The notes beneath the pieces were generated by a model, which was not told the DNA's origin, did no database searches, and saw nothing but the letters and a program-made list of their open reading frames with translations. Positions 32,379-39,565 of a stretch of DNA of 64,000 nucleotides are shown here, one piece after another. The translations under genes were made by a program, and so were the position numbers. Numbering within the stretch: position 1 is the stretch's first letter; each line of letters starts with the position of its first letter. The DNA lies in NCBI RefSeq assembly GCF_012184385.1, contig NZ_VSRL01000003.1, forward strand, positions 1 through 64,000. The letters run 5' to 3'. The DNA is from Lentzea indica (lineage in GTDB: Bacteria > Actinomycetota > Actinomycetes > Mycobacteriales > Pseudonocardiaceae).

Positions 32379-34013
32379 TCAGTGGGTCGCGACGGGCTTG
32401 ACCCGCGGGCTGTCCTCGTCGACGTGGTAGTCGGACGGGTCGGTCTGGTCCGTGCCGTTGAAGACCTTGGCCCTCTTGGCGATCAGCGTGACCACGACGG
32501 CGACGATCAGGTTCATCATCAGTGCGGGAACACCGACGTAGATCGTCATCTTCACACCCTCGAACGGGTTCCAGCCGAAGAGCGACAGCTTCTCCAGCGA
32601 CAGCGCGGAACTGCCGAAGTGCTTGCGGGAGCCGTCGGCACTGGGGATGAGGTACAGCAGGTACATGCCGTAGGCCATGCCCGCGAACCAGCCCGCGACG
32701 AGGCCCCACACGTGGAACCAGCGGGTGTAGAGCGCGATCGCGACGGCGGGCAGCGTCTGCAGAATGATCACGCCGCCGATCAGCTGCAGGTCGATCGAGA
32801 ACTGCGGGTCGATGAACACGATGAACGCGACCGCGCCGAACTTGACGACCAGGCTGGCGAGCTTGGCCTGCTTGGCCTCCTCCGCCGGCGTGGCGTTCTT
32901 CTTCAGGTACTCCTTGTAGACGTTGCGCGTCCACAGGTTCGCCGCCGCGATCGACATGATCGCCGCCGGCACGAGAGCACCGATGCCGATGGCCGCGAAC
33001 GCGATGCCCGCGAACCAGGACGGGAAGTTCGCGCCGAAGAGCTCGGGCACGATCGTGTTGGTGTCGGGCCGTCCGGTCGCCTGGTTCACGATCGGCTTGG
33101 TGCCCGCGCTGATCGCGACGTAGCCCAGCAGCGCCAGCAGGCCGAGCACCAGCGAGTACGCCGGCAGCGCCACCATGTTCCGCTTGATGACGTTGCGGCC
33201 GCGGCTGGCCAGGATGCCGGTCAGCGAGTGCGGGTAGATGAAGAGGGCGAGCGCGGAGCCGAGCGCCAGCGTCGCGTACTGCAGCTGGTTGTTGGCGTTG
33301 AGCAGGATGCCGTCACCCGGCGCCGGCGTGGCCTTGAACTTGGCGTCCGCGTCGTTGAAGATCTCGCCCCAGCCGCCGAACTTCGACGGCAGGTAGACGA
33401 TCGCGACCAGGATGACGACGTAGATCAGGATGTCCTTGACGAACGCGATCAGCGCCGGCGCCCGCAGACCCGACTGGTACGTGTAGACCGCGAGGATCAC
33501 GAACGCGACGAACAGCGGCAGGTGGCCGAGAATGCCGCTGCCGTTGAGGCCCATGGACCGCAGCACGGCTTCGAGGCCGACGAGCTGCAGCGCGATGTAC
33601 GGCATGGTCGCGAAGATGCCGGTGATGGCGATCAGCAGCGCCAGCCAGTGCGAGCCGTAGCGGCCCTTCACGAAGTCGGCGGGCGTGACGTAGCCGTGCA
33701 CGCGGCTGACCGACCACATCCGCACCAGCGGCAGGAACACGATCGGGTAGAGGATCACCGTGTACGGCAGCGCGAAGAACCCGGTCGCGCCCGCGCCGAA
33801 CATCAGTGCCGGCACCGCGACGAACGTGTAGGCGGTGTAGAGGTCACCGCCGACCAGGAACCACGTGATCCAGCTGCCGAACTTTCTGCCGCCGAGGCCC
33901 CACTCGTCCAGGTGCTCGAGGGTGTCGCCCTTCTGCCACTTCGCCGCGACGAATCCCATGACTGTGACCAGCAGGAAGAGAGCGCTGAAAACGATCAGCT
34001 CGGTCCACTGCAT
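32379..34013 (-). CDS. mctP: Monocarboxylate uptake permease MctP (sodium:solute symporter family)
   Basis: 544 residues, about 13 transmembrane helices. SSS-family features are GLGGRKFGSWITWFLVGGD, the RVHGYVTPADFVKGRYGS block and the long sodium-site helices. MctP-type permeases import lactate, pyruvate and other monocarboxylates. The ATG overlaps the stop of a DUF3311 gene (TGATG), the usual small partner. The GntR gene and pxpA upstream, and the pyroglutamyl-peptidase-like gene downstream, suggest that 5-oxoproline could be one of its substrates; this is inference. Confidence 0.9.
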   Translation of the reverse strand: MQWTELIVFSALFLLVTVMGFVAAKWQKGDTLEHLDEWGLGGRKFGSWITWFLVGGDLYTAYTFVAVPALMFGAGATGFFALPYTVILYPIVFLPLVRMWSVSRVHGYVTPADFVKGRYGSHWLALLIAITGIFATMPYIALQLVGLEAVLRSMGLNGSGILGHLPLFVAFVILAVYTYQSGLRAPALIAFVKDILIYVVILVAIVYLPSKFGGWGEIFNDADAKFKATPAPGDGILLNANNQLQYATLALGSALALFIYPHSLTGILASRGRNVIKRNMVALPAYSLVLGLLALLGYVAISAGTKPIVNQATGRPDTNTIVPELFGANFPSWFAGIAFAAIGIGALVPAAIMSIAAANLWTRNVYKEYLKKNATPAEEAKQAKLASLVVKFGAVAFIVFIDPQFSIDLQLIGGVIILQTLPAVAIALYTRWFHVWGLVAGWFAGMAYGMYLLYLIPSADGSRKHFGSSALSLEKLSLFGWNPFEGVKMTIYVGVPALMMNLIVAVVVTLIAKRAKVFNGTDQTDPSDYHVDEDSPRVKPVATH

Positions 34014-34279
34014 CAGTTGGCTCCCTCGTCCAGGTCGTCAACGCCGAGCTTGTCCGGCTTGCCCGTGACCACGGGCTGGTCCTTGGTCTTGACGTAGACC
34101 AGGCCGACGCACAGGACGCCGAGCGGCACGAACGCGAACTGGTACCAGTAGAAGAACGGGAGCCCGAACAGCCGGGGCTCGTCGATGTTGAACCACGGCG
34201 TGATGAGCATGAGCAGCGGAACCAGCAGCAGCAGGTTCCAGTTGCTCCAGCGCAAGCCGGTCTTGCGATCCGACGGCAT
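34013..34279 (-). CDS. DUF3311 small membrane protein
   Basis: 88 residues with two transmembrane helices (LLLLVPLLMLITPWFN and FFYWYQFAFVPLGVLCVGLVY). DUF3311 proteins are nearly always encoded next to an MctP-type symporter and are thought to be an accessory subunit, as in YhdT/PanF-like pairs. It is coupled to mctP by an overlapping stop/start. Confidence 0.85.
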   Translation of the reverse strand: MPSDRKTGLRWSNWNLLLLVPLLMLITPWFNIDEPRLFGLPFFYWYQFAFVPLGVLCVGLVYVKTKDQPVVTGKPDKLGVDDLDEGAN

Positions 34280-34385
34280 GGTGGCCCCTCCGTGTACGCG
34301 GTGTTTCGCGGATGTTAGGCCTGATGAGACGTGCCGTCAGCCTCGTGATCGGAATCGTTGCACTCTGCTTAACGTTCCCTTTGGA

Positions 34386-35072
34386 CTAATGCGTCTCGAG
34401 GCGGCTGACGACGTCCTGCTCGGCGGCGTCGAAGTACTCGAGGAGCTGGTCGATCGCCTGGTCGATCGTCCCATCGTTCAACAATTCAACAATCCTGCGA
34501 TTCCACGCCAGGTACGTCGGGTAGAACGCGTCCATCTCCTGCGCGACGCGGAAGGCCAGCATGAGCTCGGCGAAGAGGCGGTCGGACTCGTCGCTCAGCC
34601 GGGTGCTGCCGGCGAGCCCGACGATGCCCCGGTGGAACTGGATGTTCGCTGGGCCCGCCTTGCTGAAGTCGTTCTTCTCCGCCCGCGCCACGGCCTGCCG
34701 GACCGGCGCGCGAACGGCTTCCCGCCGCTTCTCGCTGACGTCGTTCCACAGCCGGAGAGCGCCGCACTCGATCACTCGGCGCGCGGCGTAGAGGTCGCGC
34801 ACGTCGTCGCCGGTGGGCCTGCGGACGAACACCCCGCGGCTGTGCTCGTGCACCAGGATCCGGTCACGGGTGAGCAACCGGAACGCCTCCCTGAGCGTGT
34901 TGCGGCTGACGCCCAGCGCCCCGCCGATCGCTTCCTCGCTCAGTCGCAGCCCTGGTTCGAGCTCGCCGTCGAGCACCCGCTCTCGCAGCATGTCCGCGAC
35001 CTTTTGCGCGGTGCTCGCGCGCTCCAGATCGGCCTTGCCCTGGGCCAGCGTCGACACCCACGTCTCAGTCAC
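34386..35072 (-). CDS. GntR/FadR-subfamily regulator (FCD domain)
   Basis: 228 residues. The N-terminal winged helix holds LRLSEEAIGGALGVSRNTLREAFRLL, and the C-terminal all-helical FCD domain carries metal/ligand residues in RVIECGALRL, NIQFHRGIVGLAG and WNRRIVELL. FCD regulators bind small carboxylic acids. It sits between the mctP/DUF3311 pair and divergent pxpA, with a perfect palindrome in the divergent promoter, so it probably controls uptake and hydrolysis of 5-oxoproline or another monocarboxylate. Confidence 0.88.
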   Translation of the reverse strand: MTETWVSTLAQGKADLERASTAQKVADMLRERVLDGELEPGLRLSEEAIGGALGVSRNTLREAFRLLTRDRILVHEHSRGVFVRRPTGDDVRDLYAARRVIECGALRLWNDVSEKRREAVRAPVRQAVARAEKNDFSKAGPANIQFHRGIVGLAGSTRLSDESDRLFAELMLAFRVAQEMDAFYPTYLAWNRRIVELLNDGTIDQAIDQLLEYFDAAEQDVVSRLETH

Positions 35073-35111
35073 CCCGCAAGTCTATTTGCAGGATCGTTCC
35101 ATTGCACTATC

Positions 35112-35128
35112 GTTGAATCGTTCAACAA
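35112..35128. promoter_or_regulatory. Probable FadR-type GntR operator
   Basis: GTTGAA-TCG-TTCAAC is a perfect inverted repeat (35112-35126). Overlapping it on the minus strand, TTGTTGAACGA (35118-35128) fits the FadR-subfamily pattern TNGT-N3-ACNA. It lies between divergent gntR and pxpA. The same 11-mer occurs at 34474-34484 inside the 3' end of gntR. Confidence 0.6.
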
Positions 35129-35169
35129 TCCCACGATCCTACAAAGCCTGCGTGCGTTGGAGGGCGACC

Positions 35170-35949
35170 ATGGACCTGAACGCGGACCTCGGTGAGGGCT
35201 TCGGCCACTGGACCTTGGGCGATGATCGTGCGCTCTTGTCGGTGGTGACCAGCGCAAACGTTGCCTGCGGGTACCACGCGGGGGATGCCGACACGATGCG
35301 CTCGGTGTGTTCTCTCGCTGCTTCCGCGGGCGTCGCCGTCGGGGCTCACGTGGGGTATCGGGACCTCGCCGGGTTCGGGCGGCGGTTCATCGACGTTGCT
35401 CCGGACACCCTGACGAACGAGGTGTTGGCTCAGCTCGGGGCTTTGTCCGCGTTCGCTCGTGCCGCTGGGACTCGGGTGTCGTATGTGAAGCCGCATGGGG
35501 CGCTTTACAACGCTTTGGTTCGGCATGAGGCCCAGGCTGATGCCGTGGTGGATGCGGTTCGGATGTTCGATCCGACCCTTGCTGTGTTGGGGCCGCCTGG
35601 GGCGGTGTGGTTGAAGCGGGCCTCGGTGGCTGGGTTGCGGGTTTGGCACGAGGCGTTTGCGGATCGGGCCTACACGGATGCTGGGACGTTGGTGCCTCGG
35701 GGGCAGTCTGGGGCTGTGTTGCGGGATCCGGCTGAGATTGCTTCTCGGTGTGTGCTGCTTGCTACCGAGGGGTGGGTTCGGAGCGTTTCTGGGCGGCCGG
35801 TGCGTGTTCCTGCTGACTCCATCTGTGTGCATGGGGATACCGCCAACGCTGTGGAGATTGCTCGGGCGGTTCGGGCTGCTTTGGAGGGGGCTGGGGTTGT
35901 GGTGGGGCGGGTTGAGTCGCCGCTTCGGCACACTCGGTACGCGGGTTGA
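35170..35949 (+). CDS. pxpA: 5-oxoprolinase subunit A (LamB/YcsF family)
   Basis: 259 residues, the full length of PxpA. Family motifs are MDLNADLGEGFGHW at the N-terminus, SANVACGYHAGDADTM, VGAHVGYRD and YVKPHGALYN. With PxpB and PxpC it hydrolyses 5-oxoproline to glutamate using ATP; pxpB and pxpC are not in this window. GGAGGG precedes ATG 35170. Codon use changes along the gene: 35641-35700 has about 25 G, 14 T, 14 C and 7 A, with many T-ending codons, unlike the start of the gene. The gene runs toward copy 2 of the hairpin element. Confidence 0.92.
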   Translation: MDLNADLGEGFGHWTLGDDRALLSVVTSANVACGYHAGDADTMRSVCSLAASAGVAVGAHVGYRDLAGFGRRFIDVAPDTLTNEVLAQLGALSAFARAAGTRVSYVKPHGALYNALVRHEAQADAVVDAVRMFDPTLAVLGPPGAVWLKRASVAGLRVWHEAFADRAYTDAGTLVPRGQSGAVLRDPAEIASRCVLLATEGWVRSVSGRPVRVPADSICVHGDTANAVEIARAVRAALEGAGVVVGRVESPLRHTRYAG

Positions 35950-36056
35950 GTGTGGTTGGCGCGTGGGTTGCGTTGGCCGTCTCCCTGTTTCGTTGGCGGC
36001 TGCCGGTTTCGTGTCCGTAGGTGGTCGGGTTGCGTGCTGGTGTTCCTGCTGCTTTC

Positions 36057-36358
36057 TGGGGCTCCGCCCCAGACCCCGCCAATCTGATCAAAGACCTGTC
36101 CAGCGCCGCGCGCGCGTTGATGGCACGCCGGTTGAGTTGGGCGGGGTGCGGCTGCGTAGGTGGGTTGCGTTTGGCGTGGGGTGGTCCCGTCACGAGTCGC
36201 ACGGAGGCAGCCACACCCGAGGGGTCAGGTCAAGTCGACGAAAAGCGTGTCGACTTGACCTGACCCCTCGGGCGCGGCAGGACGCGTCGGTACGACTCGT
36301 GACGGGACCACCCCACCAGCTGGCTGTGTGAAAAGCGGCTCGGCTCCGCCTTCGCGGT
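36057..36358. repeat. Convergent-junction hairpin element, copy 2, with nested hairpin
   Basis: It carries the same modules as 16231-16459: GGGGCTCCGCCCC, the CCAATCTGATCAAAGACCTG block, and a perfect 24-bp outer inverted repeat (36176-36199 and 36293-36316) identical in sequence to that of copy 1. The loop holds a second perfect 24-bp inverted repeat (36216-36239 and 36249-36272; arm contains GGGGTCAGGTCAAGTCGAC) with a 9-base loop, absent from copy 1. The element lies in a 494-base gap between convergent pxpA and the ROK gene; the rest of the gap (35950-36056 and 36359-36443) shows nothing recognisable. Confidence 0.87.
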
Positions 36359-36443
36359 TGAAGATCGCCATTACTGTCAGACCCGCTCAGTACGTTGGGT
36401 CGCGGGGGACACGAAATCCAAGGGGACCCTTGCGGGAGCGTGC

Positions 36444-37334
36444 CTAGCTGACCAGGGCTGCCGCCCCCACCAGTCCGGCCTCGCCGCCCAGCTCTGCCGC
36501 TCGCACTTCCAGCCCTGCCAGGTATGACAGTCCTGCGTGGGTCTTCAGGGTGCGGCGCACCGGCTCGAACAGCAGTTCACCGGCTTGCGCCACTCCGCCT
36601 CCGATGACCGCCAGCTCCAGGTCGCACACTGCGGCTGCTCCGGCGATGGCCATGCCGACTGCCTGACCAGCGCGTTCGAAGGCTTCCAGCGGGATCTTCT
36701 CCCCGGCCAGTGCTGCGGCGGCCAGGACGGCGGCGTCGGCTTCGTCTGGGGCCTGCCATCCGGCTCGGCGGGCCCAGGCCACCATTCGTGGGCCGCCTGC
36801 GACGGTTTCGGCGCAGCCGCGGCCTCCGCACGTGCAAGGGGCGCCGTCGGGTTCTACGACGATGTGGCCGATGTGGCCTGCGTTGCCGGTTCGGCCGCCG
36901 AACGGGCGGCCGTCCAGTACCAGGCCGCCGCCTACGCCGGTGGACACGACCAGGCCGACCATGAAACTGCTGCCTTGGCCTGCGCCGCGCCGGTGTTCGC
37001 CGAGGGCCATGCACACGCCGTCGCCTGCTAGCTCGACTCGTAGGCCGGGGAACAGGTCTGATACTGCGGAGCGCAGGGGAAAGGCTTGCCACGAGGGCAC
37101 GTTGATCGGTGAGACGGTGCCGCGAATGGTGTCCACTGGGCCCGCCGAGGCGATTCCCACGGCCGACACGGGGTCGCCCTGGACCACCGACGACACGACT
37201 GAGACGACGGCGTCCCACGGGTCGGAGGCTGGTGTGGGTACCCGCGAGGAGCGCACCACGGAGCCGGAAGGGTCCACCAGGGCGGCGGCGATCTTGGTGC
37301 CGCCGAAGTCCAGTGCCAGCACCAGATCAGTCAC
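36444..37334 (-). CDS. ROK-family sugar kinase
   Basis: 296 residues. The N-terminal phosphate-binding motif is LALDFGGTKIAAALVD; the ROK signature includes GLVVSTGVGGGLVLDG and GHIGHIVVEPDG followed by the zinc motif CTCGGRGCAE. ROK kinases phosphorylate glucose, N-acetylmannosamine or related sugars. GTG 37334 overlaps the stop of the GH38-like gene by four bases, so the two are co-translated, suggesting the kinase acts on a sugar linked to that protein. The open frame continues far upstream but is only a shadow. Confidence 0.9.
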   Translation of the reverse strand: MTDLVLALDFGGTKIAAALVDPSGSVVRSSRVPTPASDPWDAVVSVVSSVVQGDPVSAVGIASAGPVDTIRGTVSPINVPSWQAFPLRSAVSDLFPGLRVELAGDGVCMALGEHRRGAGQGSSFMVGLVVSTGVGGGLVLDGRPFGGRTGNAGHIGHIVVEPDGAPCTCGGRGCAETVAGGPRMVAWARRAGWQAPDEADAAVLAAAALAGEKIPLEAFERAGQAVGMAIAGAAAVCDLELAVIGGGVAQAGELLFEPVRRTLKTHAGLSYLAGLEVRAAELGGEAGLVGAAALVS

Positions 37335-39514
37335 GGTGACCCATGGTAACCAGCTACTTCTAGCCGGATCACCGGCGTGGTGCGGACCAGGTCGCCTGCC
37401 GCCACTCGGACTACGGCTGACCACGAGCCGGGATCGGCCCAGGCGGGGGCTGAGATGGTGAAGTCGAGTGAGGTTCGGCCTTGGGCCGGCAGCTTGGCGC
37501 CGATGCTGAACGGGGTGACGAGTTCCCACGTTTCGCGTGGTGACAGTACCCAGGCTTGGAGAGGCAGGTCTCCGTGTGCGCCGGAGGCCACGACCACGCG
37601 CAGTGGCGCGGATCCACCTGGAGGCACGGAGACCACCGAGGGTGAGGACGCCACCCACAGGACCTCGACGGGGTCTTCGAAGTCCCATTCCGGCACGGTC
37701 AGCAGCACGACGTCGTAGACCTCGAAGGGCAGGCCCTCCAAAGCGGCGCGCAGCGGGTAGCAGCCGGGAGTTCGTGGCGGCACGAGCCGCACCTCGGCTG
37801 ACGTGTACCCGCCTGCGGGTAGTGAGACCGGCAGTGAGTCCCAGGAGGCCGACCAGCCGTCGGGGAGCGACAGCCTGACTACGCCCTCGAACTCCGGGCC
37901 GTCCGAGACCGCGACCACGCGCACGCGGGTCGGGCTGAGCATCTCCAGGTGCACGTTCGCGGCGAGTCCGCCCAACGGGGACGGTTCGAGCAGCCAGTAA
38001 CGGGCGAACACCGGGGTCACTGTGGGCGAGACGGGGCCCAGCGGTGGTCCGGCCAACGACAGCTTTGGCGCCACGGAAGGCAAGGTGCCGACAGGAGGTG
38101 TGCGCGAGCCGAGCACTCCCACCAGCGGTGATGGGCCGAGGTGTTCGACCTCGTGCCACAACGTGAAAGTTGAGGAGCCGACCATCTTCTCGCCCACCTC
38201 GCTGTGCCAGACGGTCACCGGGCCGGTCAGGCGAGGAGCCTCCAGTGCCGGGCCGTCGACGGCGACCAGGGAGGCGATCGGGTCGTATGACAGGACGTAG
38301 TGGGTGGAGGCGATCTCTGTGCCGTAGCCGCGCTTCCAGCCGTGGTCGACGTTGTCCTCGACCAACGCATAGGTCCGCCACCCGCACGCCGGCACTTCTC
38401 GGGCCAGGAAGGTCACGGTCGAGCCGTCGACCAACGTCGGCAACGCGTCGCCCTCGAACTCCACGTGCACGTTCCTGGGGGAAGGCAGGTGCACGGAAAC
38501 GATGTCGGTGCACGGTGAGGGCAACGGGTTCCAGGCGACCACGGACGAGTCCACAGTGGACGTCAGGGCCGCCAGCGATCGTGCGATGACGTCGGACCGC
38601 AGGTCGAACGCTTCGCGTGGGTGCGCTGCGGCAGCGCGCTCAAGAGCAGCGGTGGGGAAGGTCGCACCGGTCAGCCGGGCCGCGTGTGACGCGAACACCG
38701 CGGCCGGTGACTCGTCGAGAGGGGCGGGAGGCACTGGTACGGATCCGCGCACGTAGTAGTCGCGCGGCAGCGAGCACACGACTCGCGGCCAGGTGTAGCG
38801 GGTGCTCCAGTCGTGGTGGATCGCGGTCACCCACGGGTTGGGAGCGGAACGGGCGGTGCCGACGGGCAGCATCACGTGCGGTGCGGGGGCCGAAGACCGC
38901 AGTTCCAGGAAAGACGAGTAGACCGAACGCTCGGCCTCGGCCAAGGAAGAGACCGCCAACGGCGAACCGGGAGGCAGCGACGAGAGCAACGGCGACACAC
39001 CGACCACATTGGACTCGGAGCCGACGGGCTCGACCCGTCCCTCGGAGATCAGCCGCAACAGCAGCGAGCGGTGTTGCGGGAACGTGTCCCAGTAGGGCTG
39101 CAGCAACTCCACCGACGTCACGGCGAACCGGTAGGCGGGATCGGTCAGCGCCAGGTCCAGGTGGGCCCGCAGCGCCTCGAACGGTGCGTCGCCGGCCACG
39201 TGACCGACGAGGTGCACTGTCCACCCCGGCGAGCCTACGACCAGCGAGAACGTGCATCTCTCCTCGCCGGACGCGGATCGCACCACGGCCTCGGCCGGGA
39301 CCATCGCACCAGGTGAGTGCTCGGAGACGTCGACGGCGATCTCGTAGCCGAACGGGCCCATGACCAGCGAGCCGCCGTGCCGTGGCGAGTGCAGGCCGGG
39401 GCCGGACACGTGCGCGTGCACCGGTCCGGCCAACGCAGGTGAGCTCACCCGCACCACCTGGAGCAGCGCGGTCCGAGGCCCGACGAAGAGCTCGGTGGAC
39501 TCGGCTGCGATCAC
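37331..39514 (-). CDS. GH38-like protein with degenerate catalytic site and NEW3-type C-terminus
   Basis: 727 residues. After a beta-rich N-terminal part, residues from about 100 resemble the GH38 alpha-mannosidase core (HLVGHVAGD, then ALTDPAYRFAVTSVELLQPY and LRLISEGRVEPVGS), but the metal-binding H-N-D motif and the nucleophile Asp are not recognisable. The C-terminal part has repeated beta-sandwiches, the last resembling NEW3/alpha-galactosidase-associated domains. No signal peptide is visible. It may be a non-catalytic or altered glycosidase; function unknown. It is translationally coupled to a ROK sugar kinase. Confidence 0.65.
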   Translation of the reverse strand: MIAAESTELFVGPRTALLQVVRVSSPALAGPVHAHVSGPGLHSPRHGGSLVMGPFGYEIAVDVSEHSPGAMVPAEAVVRSASGEERCTFSLVVGSPGWTVHLVGHVAGDAPFEALRAHLDLALTDPAYRFAVTSVELLQPYWDTFPQHRSLLLRLISEGRVEPVGSESNVVGVSPLLSSLPPGSPLAVSSLAEAERSVYSSFLELRSSAPAPHVMLPVGTARSAPNPWVTAIHHDWSTRYTWPRVVCSLPRDYYVRGSVPVPPAPLDESPAAVFASHAARLTGATFPTAALERAAAAHPREAFDLRSDVIARSLAALTSTVDSSVVAWNPLPSPCTDIVSVHLPSPRNVHVEFEGDALPTLVDGSTVTFLAREVPACGWRTYALVEDNVDHGWKRGYGTEIASTHYVLSYDPIASLVAVDGPALEAPRLTGPVTVWHSEVGEKMVGSSTFTLWHEVEHLGPSPLVGVLGSRTPPVGTLPSVAPKLSLAGPPLGPVSPTVTPVFARYWLLEPSPLGGLAANVHLEMLSPTRVRVVAVSDGPEFEGVVRLSLPDGWSASWDSLPVSLPAGGYTSAEVRLVPPRTPGCYPLRAALEGLPFEVYDVVLLTVPEWDFEDPVEVLWVASSPSVVSVPPGGSAPLRVVVASGAHGDLPLQAWVLSPRETWELVTPFSIGAKLPAQGRTSLDFTISAPAWADPGSWSAVVRVAAGDLVRTTPVIRLEVAGYHGSP

Positions 39515-39515
39515 C

Positions 39516-39535
39516 GAACGATCGCACCATCGTTC
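39516..39535. promoter_or_regulatory. Inverted repeat at the GH38-like start
   Basis: GAACGAT-CGCACC-ATCGTTC, a perfect 7-bp inverted repeat ending 2 bases from the GTG start. It could be an operator or an RNA hairpin that hides the start. The ATCGTTC half also occurs in the GntR operator region at 35108-35128. Confidence 0.45.
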
Positions 39536-39565
39536 AGTACTGGACGAAATACCCCGATGGTGGCG

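Noticed and set aside
32352-34097. 581-codon frame opposite mctP
   Set aside because: His/Arg/Asp/Val-rich shadow of a well-conserved symporter gene; no family similarity.
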